A stretch of 64,000 nucleotides of DNA, taken from assembly GCA_963712465.1 (NCBI GenBank), contig CAVQHY010000008.1, forward strand, positions 558,001-622,000. The letters run 5' to 3'. Positions 8,522-17,841 of the stretch are shown piece by piece. The stretch's first letter is position 1, and each line of letters starts with the position of its first letter. The notes beneath the pieces are model-generated. The model did no database searches and had not been told where the DNA came from. It saw nothing but the letters and a program-made list of their open reading frames with translations. The position numbers and the translations under genes were made by a program. The DNA is from CAVQHY01 sp963712465. GTDB taxonomy: Bacteria > Actinomycetota > Thermoleophilia > Gaiellales > Gaiellaceae.

Positions 8522-9563
8522 CCTACTGCTCGACCGCGACGACGCGTATCGCTACGCCGTCAGCGTTCTCCGACAAGCCGGTCATCCGGACACTGACGCG
8601 AGCCTTGCCGCCGACTGCCTCGTCGAGAGCTCCCTTCGAGGTATCGACTCCCACGGGATCGTCACCCTGCTCCCCATCTTCGCTACAACCCCCGCGGCCG
8701 ACGGAGCAACCCCGCGGCTCGACGTATCGACCGGCCCGGTCTGCGTCGTCGACGGCAACGGCTCCCTCGGGCTTCGCACGGCACGATTTGCGCTCGAAGA
8801 GGCCAGCCGCCGAGCCACTCAGCACGGCGTCGGGGCGGTCGCAGCCCGAAACGTGGGCTACCTCGGAGCGCTCTGGTGGAGCGTCTACCCGGCAGCGACA
8901 CGAGGATTGATCGCTCTCGCAGCAGTGAACTCGATGGCGTGCGTCGCACCGCAGGGCGGGCGGGAGCCACTCCACGGAACCAATCCGATCGCAGCGATCG
9001 TGCCCTGCGACCCCGAACCGATCGTCCTCGATATGCGCACGAATGCCCTTCGCATGGCCGACTACTGGGAGGCCGTAAGAGCAGGCGGTGCGCTTCCCGA
9101 GGACACCGTTCTCGCCCCCGATGGCACGCCGGTGACAGATCCCGATCAGATCGAATCAGCCGTCTACCTGCCCGCTGCGGGAGCGCGCGGCTACGGCCTC
9201 GCGATCCTCGTCGACGTCCTCACCGCAGCTCTCGTGGGTGGGCCGATCGGTCGCGAGGTCACCGCCGATAGCGAGACCGAGGCGCTGTCTCTGTTCATCC
9301 TCGCGCTCGATCCTGGAGCCTTCGGCCCGCGAGAGCGCTTCCTCGCGTCGGTGCAGCGTCTCGCCGAGCAGGCCTGGGCGGTTGCCCCGCTCGACCCACA
9401 GACTCCGGTCCGGCTGCCGGGAGAACGCGCAGCCGCCGAGCGAAGACTCCGACAGAAGCGTGGAATACCAATCGATCGCGGTCTCTGGGAGCGTCACGAA
9501 GCGAGCCTTGCCGCACTCGGCATCCACGTGCCCAGACCCGAGCTCAGAAAGGTGGGGAGATGA
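8514..9563 (+). CDS. Malate/L-lactate dehydrogenase (Ldh2/MdhII) family oxidoreductase
   Basis: 349 residues with a TTG start at 8514, overlapping the MFS gene by 8 bases. Family marks: SLRGIDSHGI near residues 42-51 (catalytic His in DSHG), ARNVGYLGALWW, the GGREPLHGTNPIAAIVPC segment and AAGARGYGLAILVDVLTAAL. The family reduces or oxidises 2-keto/2-hydroxy acids, 2,3-diketogulonate or delta-1-piperideine carboxylate with NAD(P)H, and does not use the Rossmann fold. Which substrate applies is not visible. Confidence 0.88.
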   Translation: MPDLLLDRDDAYRYAVSVLRQAGHPDTDASLAADCLVESSLRGIDSHGIVTLLPIFATTPAADGATPRLDVSTGPVCVVDGNGSLGLRTARFALEEASRRATQHGVGAVAARNVGYLGALWWSVYPAATRGLIALAAVNSMACVAPQGGREPLHGTNPIAAIVPCDPEPIVLDMRTNALRMADYWEAVRAGGALPEDTVLAPDGTPVTDPDQIESAVYLPAAGARGYGLAILVDVLTAALVGGPIGREVTADSETEALSLFILALDPGAFGPRERFLASVQRLAEQAWAVAPLDPQTPVRLPGERAAAERRLRQKRGIPIDRGLWERHEASLAALGIHVPRPELRKVGR

Positions 9564-10609
9564 AAGCGATCCTCAAGACCGCTGAAGGCCCCGGCGCCCT
9601 CGAATGGGGTGAGTGGCCAGAACCAGAAGCGAGCCCAGGGCACGTCGTCGTCGAGGTCGACCGCGCCGGAATCTGTTCGACCGACGTCGCTATCTACAAC
9701 TGGACATATCGCGGCCGACACCCGATCCGCATCCCCTCGATGCTCGGCCACGAGGCAGTGGGCACCGTCATCGAGCGTGGCGTAGGCGTCGCAGGAGTGG
9801 ACGTCGGAGATCGTGTCGCGCTCCAGGTCATCTGGGGGCGCCCGCACTCACGCCAGAGCCTGCTCGGATTCGAGAACCTCGACCCCGACTGGCTCCACAT
9901 CGGCGCCTCCTCGCTTGGCGGGGCATTCGCCGAACGCATCGCGATCGCCGCCGACCGGGTCGTTCTCATCCCGAAAAGCGTCGATGACGACGACGCGGCC
10001 CTGATCGAACCCCTCGCCGTAGCAGCTCACGCCATGGAGCTCGTCGACCTCCGCCCTGCCGAGACGATCGTGATCGTCGGCCCCGGGCCCTTCGGCCTGC
10101 TCATGTGCGCGATCGCAAGAGCCGGCGGTGCGGCGCGAGTCGTCGCGATCGGAGTCGAAGGTGTCGACGAGGAGCGACTGGCCATCGCTGGTCGTGTCGG
10201 GACGAACGCCGTCGTCCACTTTGGCGGTGACGTTAATGCCGCCGCCAGCGAGGTTCGCGACCTCACGGGCGCCGACGGCGCCGACGTCGTCATGGACTGC
10301 GGTGGAACCGCCGAATCAACCGCGCTCGCGCTCGAGGTAGCCGGGCCGGCGGGAAGGGTCGGCGTGTTCGGATTCACCCGCGAAGCTCAAATCGAGCCAC
10401 TGCGCCAGATCATCCGCAAGGGTTTGACACTCAAGGGAGTATCGGCCGCTCAACGCCGCCACTACGGACTCGCGCTTCGCCTGATCGAGACGGAAACCGT
10501 ACGGCCGAGCGCGATCATCAGCCATCGACTTCCCGTCGAGCAGACCGCCGCCGGCATGGAGCTCGTCAACGCCCGGACAGCGTCGAAGGTGCTGCTGGAG
10601 GTGGCATGA
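9560..10609 (+). CDS. Zinc-binding-type alcohol dehydrogenase (MDR)
   Basis: 349 residues, ATGA-coupled start. Catalytic-zinc residues are present (Cys in GICSTD, His-Glu in GHEAVG), and the Rossmann motif VGPGPFGLLM lies near residue 173. The structural-zinc lobe that normally carries four Cys is replaced by a Cys-free segment (ALQVIWGRPHSRQSLLGFEN), as in some sugar or threonine dehydrogenase relatives. It likely oxidises a secondary alcohol in the pathway encoded here. Confidence 0.85.
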   Translation: MKAILKTAEGPGALEWGEWPEPEASPGHVVVEVDRAGICSTDVAIYNWTYRGRHPIRIPSMLGHEAVGTVIERGVGVAGVDVGDRVALQVIWGRPHSRQSLLGFENLDPDWLHIGASSLGGAFAERIAIAADRVVLIPKSVDDDDAALIEPLAVAAHAMELVDLRPAETIVIVGPGPFGLLMCAIARAGGAARVVAIGVEGVDEERLAIAGRVGTNAVVHFGGDVNAAASEVRDLTGADGADVVMDCGGTAESTALALEVAGPAGRVGVFGFTREAQIEPLRQIIRKGLTLKGVSAAQRRHYGLALRLIETETVRPSAIISHRLPVEQTAAGMELVNARTASKVLLEVA

Positions 10610-11565
10610 GAGCGATCCTTCTTCCCTGGCCACCGTATGGGCCATGGGAGATCGAGACGCGGGCGGCCGCCGCCGTCGGCGCAACGCTCGAGGTCGTCGA
10701 CTACGACCGTTTCGTTCAAGAACCGTGTGCAGCCGAGGTCGTTCTCAATGCAGGTGGCTGGCCACTTCCAATGGACTTGCTCGACCATGTCCACGGCTGC
10801 CGTTGCACGGTCGGCTACGGCGTCGGGCTCGACTGGATCGACGTCGAGGAGGCGACGCGTCGCGGCATTACGGTCGTGCGCATGCCCTTCGCAAACACGG
10901 AGGACGTCGCCACCCACACGCTCGCGCTTCTGCTCGCCTGCACGAGACGACTTCTCGAGATTGACCGCGTCGTTCGAGCAGGAGGCTTCGACTGGCCCCG
11001 AACGAAACCGCTCCACCGGCTACACGGCCGCCGGCTCGGCCTGCTCGCCTATGGCAACATCGCCCGCCGAGTTGCCCAACTGGCAGCCCCGCTCGGCATG
11101 GAGATCACAGCGCACGACCCCTATGTTTCAGAGCACGTGATACGAGCGACAGGCGCGACGCCGCTCGCGGCAGACGAGCTCCTCGCCACCTCTCACCTCA
11201 TCTCTGTTCACCTCCCCTCAACCGAGGAGACCCGAGGGTTCCTCGATGCCCGCCGGATCGCACTACTCCAGCAGGATGCCGTGCTCGTCGTCACAAGTCG
11301 GGGCGACGTCTACGACGCCGACGCCCTCGCTCAGGCGCTCGCGGGCGGCAGGCTCGCCGCGGCGGGCCTCGATGTGTTCCCGGACGAGCCACTGCCAAGC
11401 GGACATCCGCTCATTAGCATCGACAACGTGATCCTGACACCGCACATAGCCGGATACTCGGAGGAGTCGATCGACGACCAACACAACGCCGCTGCCTCAG
11501 TACTAGCCGCTCTGGCGCGGGGAGAGACGCCCGACGGCGCCGTGAACGCGAAGGTCGTTGCGTGA
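10606..11565 (+). CDS. D-isomer specific 2-hydroxyacid dehydrogenase
   Basis: 319 residues, ATGA-coupled. Catalytic Arg in VTSRGDV, Glu in DVFPDEP and His in LTPHIAGY are in the expected order. The nucleotide loop reads LGLLAYGNIARRVA, where the first Gly of the canonical GxGxxG is Ala, so cofactor binding may differ slightly. The N-terminal region resembles CtBP-type members. It should interconvert a 2-keto acid and a D-2-hydroxy acid with NAD(P)H. Confidence 0.88.
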   Translation: MRAILLPWPPYGPWEIETRAAAAVGATLEVVDYDRFVQEPCAAEVVLNAGGWPLPMDLLDHVHGCRCTVGYGVGLDWIDVEEATRRGITVVRMPFANTEDVATHTLALLLACTRRLLEIDRVVRAGGFDWPRTKPLHRLHGRRLGLLAYGNIARRVAQLAAPLGMEITAHDPYVSEHVIRATGATPLAADELLATSHLISVHLPSTEETRGFLDARRIALLQQDAVLVVTSRGDVYDADALAQALAGGRLAAAGLDVFPDEPLPSGHPLISIDNVILTPHIAGYSEESIDDQHNAAASVLAALARGETPDGAVNAKVVA

Positions 11566-12332
11566 ACCTCGGGCTCGAGGGCAAGGTGGTTCTCGTCACT
11601 GGCGCGTCGCGAGGCATCGGTCGGGCCACTGCGCTTCTGCTTGCGGAGGAGGGATGCGACCTTGTCCTCGCAGCGCGAGGGATACCGGCACTCGAGCAGG
11701 TGGCCGATGCGGCGCGCGCGCTCGGCTCTCGCGTCCTTGCGGTGCCAGCCGATGTTGGCAAGCAGGAGGACAGGGAGCGGCTAGTAACCAGCGCGCTCGC
11801 AAGGTACGGCAACGTCTACGGATTGGTCTCGAACGCGACCAACCTCGATGTTTACCGGAAGAGCGCGCCAGAGAGTGCACTGTGGGACGCCCACTACCAC
11901 GTCGACGTCCTCGGCGCAGTTCGTCTCACAGAGCTGCTCGCGCCACAGATGCAAGAGCGCGGCTCGGGCGCGATCGTGTACACGAGCTCGATTTCAGGAA
12001 AGATGACTCTCGGTAGCGAGCACGGGTACACGGCCATGAAGGCTGCTCTCATTGCTGCCGGAAAGACCTTGGGGTCGGAACTCGTGCGCCACGGCGTACG
12101 CGTGAACGTGGTCGCGCCAGGAACGATCGACGAGCCAGGCGGCGATCTCGACCGAATGCGCCAGGTCGAGCCCGATCGAGTCCATTCTCTCGAAGCGTCC
12201 ATCCCGGGTGGGCGGTTCGGACGACCCGACGAGGTGGCGAGCTGCATCGCGTTCCTACTCTCCGAGCGCGCGAACTGGGTGGTCGGCCACTGTCTCATAG
12301 TCGACGGTGGCCAGTACCCAGGCATTGCATGA
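11562..12332 (+). CDS. Short-chain dehydrogenase/reductase
   Basis: 256 residues from GTG 11562 (GTGA overlap). Classical SDR: TGASRGIG cofactor loop near residue 12, an SNATN strand in place of the usual NNAG, catalytic Ser in YTSSISG, and the active-site Tyr-Lys in YTAMK. The C-terminus ends in the usual VDGGQYPG. It belongs to the catabolic operon and is followed by an ATGA overlap with a degraded dehydrogenase fragment. Confidence 0.9.
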   Translation: MNLGLEGKVVLVTGASRGIGRATALLLAEEGCDLVLAARGIPALEQVADAARALGSRVLAVPADVGKQEDRERLVTSALARYGNVYGLVSNATNLDVYRKSAPESALWDAHYHVDVLGAVRLTELLAPQMQERGSGAIVYTSSISGKMTLGSEHGYTAMKAALIAAGKTLGSELVRHGVRVNVVAPGTIDEPGGDLDRMRQVEPDRVHSLEASIPGGRFGRPDEVASCIAFLLSERANWVVGHCLIVDGGQYPGIA

Positions 12333-12550
12333 CTCATCGTCGCCGGCTCGAATGGCCGGGCGAGCGCTCTGCACGCGCCCCGCGTGGCCGCACACGGCGC
12401 GCGTACATCGAGGAGCTGCTCCCGGACGTCCTCGACGAGAGGATCGAGCCCGGCCGCGTCTTCGACCGTGTCGGCTCGCTCGACCAGTTGCCGGACGGCT
12501 ACCGCGCGACGAACGAGCGCGAGGCGATCACTGTACTGATCGAGCTCTGA
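12329..12550 (+). pseudogene. C-terminal remnant of a zinc alcohol dehydrogenase
   Basis: A 73-codon ORF starting in an ATGA overlap with the SDR gene. From about codon 23 (RRAYIEELLPDVLDERIEPG) to the end (DQLPDGYRATNEREAIT) it reads as the last 50 residues of a glutathione-independent formaldehyde/threonine-type alcohol dehydrogenase. The first 22 residues are Arg-rich and unrelated. No catalytic or nucleotide-binding part remains, so it is most simply a truncated relic kept in frame with the operon. Confidence 0.7.
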
Positions 12551-12561
12551 AAGGAGACGGA

Positions 12562-13551
12562 ATGCAAGAGCGAACGCTTGGAAACAGCAACCTGAAAGTC
12601 TCGGCCATCGGGCTCGGCTGCATGGGCATGAGCTTTGGGTATGGCCCAGCCGCCGACAAGCAGGAGATGATCTCCCTCATTCGGTCAGCCTTCGAGCGCG
12701 GCGTCACCTTCTTCGACACGGCCGAGGCGTACGGGCCGTTCACGAACGAAGAACTCGTGGGCGAAGCCCTTTCTCCCTTCCGGGAGCAGGTCGTGATCGC
12801 CACCAAGTTCGGCTTCGAATTCGATTCTGATGGGCAGCAACGGGGGCTCAACAGTCGGCCGGAGCACATCAGGGAGGTCGTCGAGAGCTCGCTCAAGCGG
12901 CTCAAGGTCGACAGCATCGATCTCCTCTACCAGCACCGTGTCGACCCCGACGTGCCGATCGAAGACGTCGCCGGCACGGTGAGGGATCTGATCGAGGAAG
13001 GCAAGGTCAGGCATTTCGGGCTTTCGGAGCCGGGCGTTCAGACGATCCGGCGCGCGCACGCCGTGCAGCCCGTCACGGCGGTTCAGAGCGAGTATTCGCT
13101 CTGGTGGCAACGCCCCGAGGAGGAGGTACTGCCGACCCTCGAGGAGCTCGGGATCGGTTTCGTCCCGTTCAGCCCGCTCGGCAAGGGCTTCCTCACCGGC
13201 GCGATCACCGAGAGCACGACGTTCGACAGCACCGATTTCCGCAACATCGTTCCCCGCTTCACACCGGAGGCACGGAGGGCGAACCAGGCACTGGTCGATT
13301 CGCTCGGCGAAATCGCGGCCCGGAAGCAGGCGACGCCCGCTCAGATCGCGATCGCCTGGCTGCTGGCTCAGAAGCCATGGATCGTGCCGATCCCAGGCAC
13401 CACGAAGCTCCACCGCCTGGATGAGAACATCGGAGCGGCTGCCGTCGAACTGGCTCCCGACGATCTGCGCGAGATCGAGAGCGCCGTCTCGAAGATCGCG
13501 GTGCACGGTGACCGGTATCCGGAAAGGCTGGAACAGCTGACCGGCCGCTGA
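12562..13551 (+). CDS. Aldo/keto reductase
   Basis: 329 residues; AAGGAG at 12551-12556 sits 5 bases before ATG 12562. Catalytic tetrad: Asp in FFDTAEAYG, the following Tyr, Lys in VIATKFGF and His in LLYQHRVD. The C-terminal NADPH-site segment IVPIPGTTKLHRLDEN is complete. It resembles the AKR13/YghZ-like subgroup that reduces small aldehydes. Its own strong ribosome site suggests higher expression than its coupled neighbours. Confidence 0.9.
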   Translation: MQERTLGNSNLKVSAIGLGCMGMSFGYGPAADKQEMISLIRSAFERGVTFFDTAEAYGPFTNEELVGEALSPFREQVVIATKFGFEFDSDGQQRGLNSRPEHIREVVESSLKRLKVDSIDLLYQHRVDPDVPIEDVAGTVRDLIEEGKVRHFGLSEPGVQTIRRAHAVQPVTAVQSEYSLWWQRPEEEVLPTLEELGIGFVPFSPLGKGFLTGAITESTTFDSTDFRNIVPRFTPEARRANQALVDSLGEIAARKQATPAQIAIAWLLAQKPWIVPIPGTTKLHRLDENIGAAAVELAPDDLREIESAVSKIAVHGDRYPERLEQLTGR

Positions 13552-13665
13552 GACGCGCACGCGGATCGCAGAAACGCAGCACGCCCGCACGCTCGCCTTC
13601 GGCAGGTTGCTCCTGGTCGGGGCTCACGGAGGGAACGTCCTCGGCTGACGCGGCATGCTGCGTCT

Positions 13666-13671
13666 TAGACT
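13666..13671 (+). promoter_or_regulatory. -10 box TAGACT of a leaderless promoter (enoyl-CoA hydratase)
   Basis: TAGACT lies 8 bases before ATG 13680, too close for a leader with a ribosome site. The same hexamer stands 7 bases before two other starts in this window. Confidence 0.55.
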
Positions 13672-13679
13672 GTCGCGTT

Positions 13680-14456
13680 ATGGAGCTCGTGCTTCGCGCC
13701 GACGAGGGCGCCGTTCGCACCCTGACTCTGAACCGGCCCGAGAGCCGCAACGCCCTCAACCTGGCGCTGCTGCGGGCATTTCGATCCGAGCTCCGGGCCG
13801 CCTGCGAAGACCAGGCGGTGCGGTGCCTCCTCCTGGCGGGCGCCGGGAAAGCGTTCTGCGCCGGCGCCGACATCAAGGAGTGGGCTGAGCAGGGGCCTCA
13901 GGCAGAGCCGAGCCCCTGGGTGGCGGAGGCGCATGCCCTCGTCCTCGAGCTCGCCGATTCGCCGCTGCCGACGGTCGCCGTCCTCAACGGCGCCGCGGTC
14001 GGCGCCGGCCTCGACCTCGCCCTCGCCTGCGACTTCCGCGTCGCCGCAGCAGAGGCGCGCTTCGCCTGCGCTTACACATGGATGGCTTACCCCCCGGATG
14101 TGGGCGGAACCTGGCTTTTGCCGCGGCTCGTCGGCCTCGAGCAGGCGAAGCACTTTGTCTACACGGGGGAGTTCTGGAACGCGGAGACTGCGCTTCGCCG
14201 CGGTCTCGTAACGCAGGTGGTTGCGCACGAGCGGCTGCGAGAGGCCGCTGCGGAGCTCGCTCGAGCGCTCGCCTCCGGGCCGACGGTGGCCATTGGACAC
14301 GCGAAGCGTCTGCTGACGGGCTCGGAGCTACGCACGCTTGCAGAGCAGCTCGAGCAGGAGCGGCTGGCGGGCGAGGCTTGCGCACTGACCGAGGATCACC
14401 GCGAGGCGCTGGCCGCGGCGGCGGAGAAGCGCGAGCCGCTTTTCGGCGGCCGGTGA
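13680..14456 (+). CDS. Enoyl-CoA hydratase/isomerase (crotonase) family
   Basis: 258 residues. Crotonase marks: LNRPESRNALN near residue 18, oxyanion-hole segment AFCAGADIKEW near residues 59-69, and the second oxyanion Gly in NGAAVGAGLDLALACDFR. The region that carries catalytic Glu residues in true hydratases reads YPPDVGGTW, with Asp instead, so it may act as an isomerase or hydrolase. It heads a three-gene acyl-CoA operon and looks leaderless. Confidence 0.87.
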   Translation: MELVLRADEGAVRTLTLNRPESRNALNLALLRAFRSELRAACEDQAVRCLLLAGAGKAFCAGADIKEWAEQGPQAEPSPWVAEAHALVLELADSPLPTVAVLNGAAVGAGLDLALACDFRVAAAEARFACAYTWMAYPPDVGGTWLLPRLVGLEQAKHFVYTGEFWNAETALRRGLVTQVVAHERLREAAAELARALASGPTVAIGHAKRLLTGSELRTLAEQLEQERLAGEACALTEDHREALAAAAEKREPLFGGR

Positions 14457-15607
14457 TCGACTTTTCGCTGACCGAGGAGCAGGCGCTCGTCGCGGAGACC
14501 GTTCGGGCGTTCACCGAGCGCGAGCTGCGCCCGCACGAGGAGGAGGTCGAGCGGCTCGGCTACGTGTCGCAGGAGCTCGCCGACGAGATCAAGCGCCGCG
14601 CGCTGGCCGCGGGTCTCTTTGCGCTCAACATGCCCGAGGAGCTCGGCGGCGGCGGCCTCGACTACGTCACCTCCACGGTCGCCGAGATGGAGCTCGCCCG
14701 CACGAGCTGGGCGCTCAGCTCGTGCGTTGCGCGGCCCACTCACATCCTGCTCGCCTGCGAGGGAGCGCAGCGGGAGCGCTACCTCCTGCCGACGATCCGC
14801 GGCGAGCGCTCCGAGTGCTTCGCGATGACCGAGCCGGGTGCGGGCTCGGACGCGCGCTCGATGCAGACGCGCGGCGTGCGCCACGGCTCGGATTGGGTTC
14901 TCAACGGTACGAAGCAGTTCATCTCGCACGCCGACCACGCCGACTTCATCATCGTCGTCGCCGTGACCGGCGAGGACGTGACCTCGAAGGGCTCCCGGCC
15001 GCGCTTCACCACGTTTCTCGTCGACAAGGCGTCCCCGGGAATCGACGTAACGCGAGTCGGTTGTGTCTCCGCACGAGGCTACAACCCTCACCTAATCGCC
15101 CTGACCGACGTTCGCGTGCCGGACGAGAACATCCTCGGCGCGGAGGGCCGCGGGTTCGACTTCGCCAAGGAGTGGCTCTACGCGAGCCGCGTCATGATGG
15201 CCGCGCATTGCACCGGACGGGCGCGGCTGATCCTGGAGCTCTCCACCGACTGGGCGCGAACGCGAAGGCAGTTCGGGCGGCCGATCGGCGAGTTCCAGGG
15301 CGTCTCCTTCAAGCTTGCCGACATGGAGACCGAGATCCGAGCCGCCCGGCTGCTCACTCTGCACGCAGCGTGGAAGCTCGACAAGGGCACGCTCGATCCG
15401 GAGGACGCCTCGGTCGCCAAGCTCCACGCCTCGGAGATGCTCGGCCGCGTCGCCGACAACGGCGTGCAGATCTTTGGAGGCATGGGCCTCTCGACTGAGC
15501 TCCCGATCGAGCGCTACTGGCGTGACGCGCGCGTCGAGCGTATCTGGGAAGGAACATCCGAGATCCACCGCGACCTGATCGCGCGGGCCCTCCTGCGCGA
15601 GGAGTGA
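14453..15607 (+). CDS. Acyl-CoA dehydrogenase
   Basis: 384 residues from GTG 14453 (GTGA overlap). N-terminal helical domain, FAMTEPGAGSDARSM flavin/substrate segment, FQGVSFKLADMET helix, and catalytic Glu in RIWEGTSEIHRDLIAR near the C-terminus. It is an FAD enzyme introducing the alpha-beta double bond of an acyl-CoA, supplying the hydratase encoded just upstream. Chain-length preference is not evident. Confidence 0.92.
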   Translation: MIDFSLTEEQALVAETVRAFTERELRPHEEEVERLGYVSQELADEIKRRALAAGLFALNMPEELGGGGLDYVTSTVAEMELARTSWALSSCVARPTHILLACEGAQRERYLLPTIRGERSECFAMTEPGAGSDARSMQTRGVRHGSDWVLNGTKQFISHADHADFIIVVAVTGEDVTSKGSRPRFTTFLVDKASPGIDVTRVGCVSARGYNPHLIALTDVRVPDENILGAEGRGFDFAKEWLYASRVMMAAHCTGRARLILELSTDWARTRRQFGRPIGEFQGVSFKLADMETEIRAARLLTLHAAWKLDKGTLDPEDASVAKLHASEMLGRVADNGVQIFGGMGLSTELPIERYWRDARVERIWEGTSEIHRDLIARALLREE

Positions 15608-17673
15608 GCGCCTCGAAGGAGAATGTGCGGCGGCTGCTGCGTCCCCGCAGCGTCGCGTTCGTCGGGGGATCGGTGGCGCCGGCTGCACTCGTCTCCTGCG
15701 AGGAGGCCGGCTTCGCCGGCCCGATCTACGCCGTGCACCCGAGGCGCACCGACATCGACGGCCGCGCGACGTATCCGAGCGTGCACGACCTTCCCGAGGC
15801 GCCCGACGCGGTGTTCATCGCGGCGAACGCCGCTGCGACCGTCGGGATCGTGGGCGAGCTTCGCGAGATCGGAGCGGGCGGAGCGGCCTGCTACGCGGCC
15901 GGTTTCTCCGAGACAGGAACGGCCGAGGGTGTTGCCCGAGAGCTGGCGCTGCGCGAGGCGTCGGGCGAGCTTGCCGTGCTCGGCCCGAACTGCTTCGGGC
16001 TCATCGACCTTGTCGATGGCGTCAGCCTGTGGCCGGTCCCGTACCCGGCCGCCCGCCCCGAGCGCGGCGTGGCCGTGATCCTCCAGAGCGGCAACCTCGG
16101 CATCAACGTGACGATGAGCCAGCGCTCGCTGCCGCTTGCCTTCGTCGCCAGTGTCGGCAACCAGGCGGTGCTCGAGATCTCCGACCTCATCGACGCGTAC
16201 ATCGAGATGGACGAGGTCACCGCGATCGGCATCTACCTCGAGGGGCTCCGCGACGTCCGCCGGTTCGCTGCGGCGGCCGCGCGGGCTCTCGAGCGCAGAA
16301 TCCCGATCGCGGTGTGCAAGGCGGGGTCGTCCGAGCTCGGACGGGAGCTCGCCCTGACCCACACGGCTTCCCTCGCTGGCTCGGACGAGCTCTACGATGC
16401 GCTGTTTTCGCGCTACGGCGTCGCGCGTGCGGGCTCCGTGCCCGAGCTAATCGAGACGCTCAAGGCGCTCACCGCGCTCGGGCCGCTCGAGGGCCGCCGG
16501 GTGTTCGTCTTCACCTGCTCGGGCGCGGAGTCGGCCCTTGCCGCCGACTCGGCGGCGGCGCACGGCATCGAGCTGCCGCCGCCCAGGCGCAACACGGGCA
16601 AGGCGCTCGCCGAAGTGCTGCCGGAGTTCGCCCTCCTCGGCAATCCGCTCGACTACGGCAACGCGCTGTGGGGGCAGGAGGAGCCGCTTCGGCGCGTCTT
16701 TCAGACCGCTCTTCGCGATCCGGTCGACGCCGTCGTCCTCGTCATCGACTACCCGCTCGCGGGGACGTCGTACATGGTGGACGTCGACAACGCGGTCGAC
16801 GCGCTCGCAGCCGCGGCCGAAGCGGCAGCCGTCCCGGCAGCCGTGGCGAGCGTCCTGCCCGAGTCGCTTCAGCAGCACGCGCGCGAACGCATGCTCGCCC
16901 GCGGCGTCGCTCCGCTCCAGGGGCTCGACGAGGCCCTCGCCGCGCTCGCCGGCTGCGTGCGGCTGGGCGAGCGGCTGCGCGCTGGACCGCCCCTGCTCCT
17001 CGCCCCGATCGGGCCCCCGCCCAAGGACGCCCTGCCGCTCGGCGAGCGGGCTGCGAAGGAGCTTCTCGCGGGCGTCGGCGTCGCCGTTCCCGACGGCCTT
17101 CTCGTGGCCCCAAATGATGCGCCCGAAGCGGCGGCCGCGCTCGGCTTTCCCGTCGTTGCGAAACTCCTGAGCCCGGACCTCCCCCACAAGGCCGCCGCGG
17201 GAGCCGTGGCGCTCGGGCTGCGAGACGAAGCGGAGGTCGCCGCCGCTGTCGCGGCGTTCGTCGGTGATCATCCGCACCTCGCAATCGAGGGCGTGCTCCT
17301 CGAGCAGCTCGTCGAAGGAGCTGTCTGCGAGCTGCTCGTCGGCGCGAGGCACGATCCAGCGTTCGGGCACGTGCTCGTCGTGGGGAGCGGCGGAAGCCTC
17401 GTGGAGCTTGTAGCGGACGTTCATCCGCTGCTCCTCCCGATCTCCAGCGAGGAGGTCGAAGCCGCTCTCCGCCAGCTGCGCGTCTGGCCGCGGCTGCGAA
17501 CGGGCGACGTGCGAGCGGCCATCGACGTTGTCAGCGCATTCGCGCGGCTCGTGGAGTCGTGCGGCGAGCGCCTCGCCGAGTTCGAGGTCAATCCGCTGCT
17601 CGTGCTCGAGCGGGGCGCCGTCGCAGTCGACGCGCTTGGTCGAATGCGCCCGGCTGACGCGCGGCTCGCGTAG
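15604..17673 (+). CDS. ADP-forming acyl-CoA synthetase (acetate-CoA ligase family)
   Basis: 689 residues from GTG 15604 (GTGA overlap). Order: CoA-binding domain (about 1-130, SVAFVGGS), two ligase_CoA domains with the phospho-His region ALTHTASLAGSDE, then an ATP-grasp domain from about residue 470 (FPVVAKLLSPDLPHKAAAGA, AEFEVNPLLVL). Both alpha and beta parts of the ADP-forming ligase are fused in one chain. It converts a free carboxylic acid, ATP and CoA to acyl-CoA, the logical first step before the dehydrogenase and hydratase. Confidence 0.9.
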   Translation: MSASKENVRRLLRPRSVAFVGGSVAPAALVSCEEAGFAGPIYAVHPRRTDIDGRATYPSVHDLPEAPDAVFIAANAAATVGIVGELREIGAGGAACYAAGFSETGTAEGVARELALREASGELAVLGPNCFGLIDLVDGVSLWPVPYPAARPERGVAVILQSGNLGINVTMSQRSLPLAFVASVGNQAVLEISDLIDAYIEMDEVTAIGIYLEGLRDVRRFAAAAARALERRIPIAVCKAGSSELGRELALTHTASLAGSDELYDALFSRYGVARAGSVPELIETLKALTALGPLEGRRVFVFTCSGAESALAADSAAAHGIELPPPRRNTGKALAEVLPEFALLGNPLDYGNALWGQEEPLRRVFQTALRDPVDAVVLVIDYPLAGTSYMVDVDNAVDALAAAAEAAAVPAAVASVLPESLQQHARERMLARGVAPLQGLDEALAALAGCVRLGERLRAGPPLLLAPIGPPPKDALPLGERAAKELLAGVGVAVPDGLLVAPNDAPEAAAALGFPVVAKLLSPDLPHKAAAGAVALGLRDEAEVAAAVAAFVGDHPHLAIEGVLLEQLVEGAVCELLVGARHDPAFGHVLVVGSGGSLVELVADVHPLLLPISSEEVEAALRQLRVWPRLRTGDVRAAIDVVSAFARLVESCGERLAEFEVNPLLVLERGAVAVDALGRMRPADARLA

Positions 17674-17706
17674 AGCGCGCAGAGCCATCCCAATAAGCCT
17701 CTTCTC

Positions 17707-17782
<76 letters not shown>

Positions 17783-17829
17783 GCGACAGAAAGATTCTAG
17801 CCGAGGTCGGCAGCCCCTCCCCACGCTCG

Positions 17830-17835
17830 TACGAT
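17830..17835 (+). promoter_or_regulatory. -10 box TACGAT of a leaderless promoter (alcohol dehydrogenase)
   Basis: TACGAT sits 6 bases before GTG 17842; no room for a ribosome site. Confidence 0.5.
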
Positions 17836-17841
17836 GCTCCC

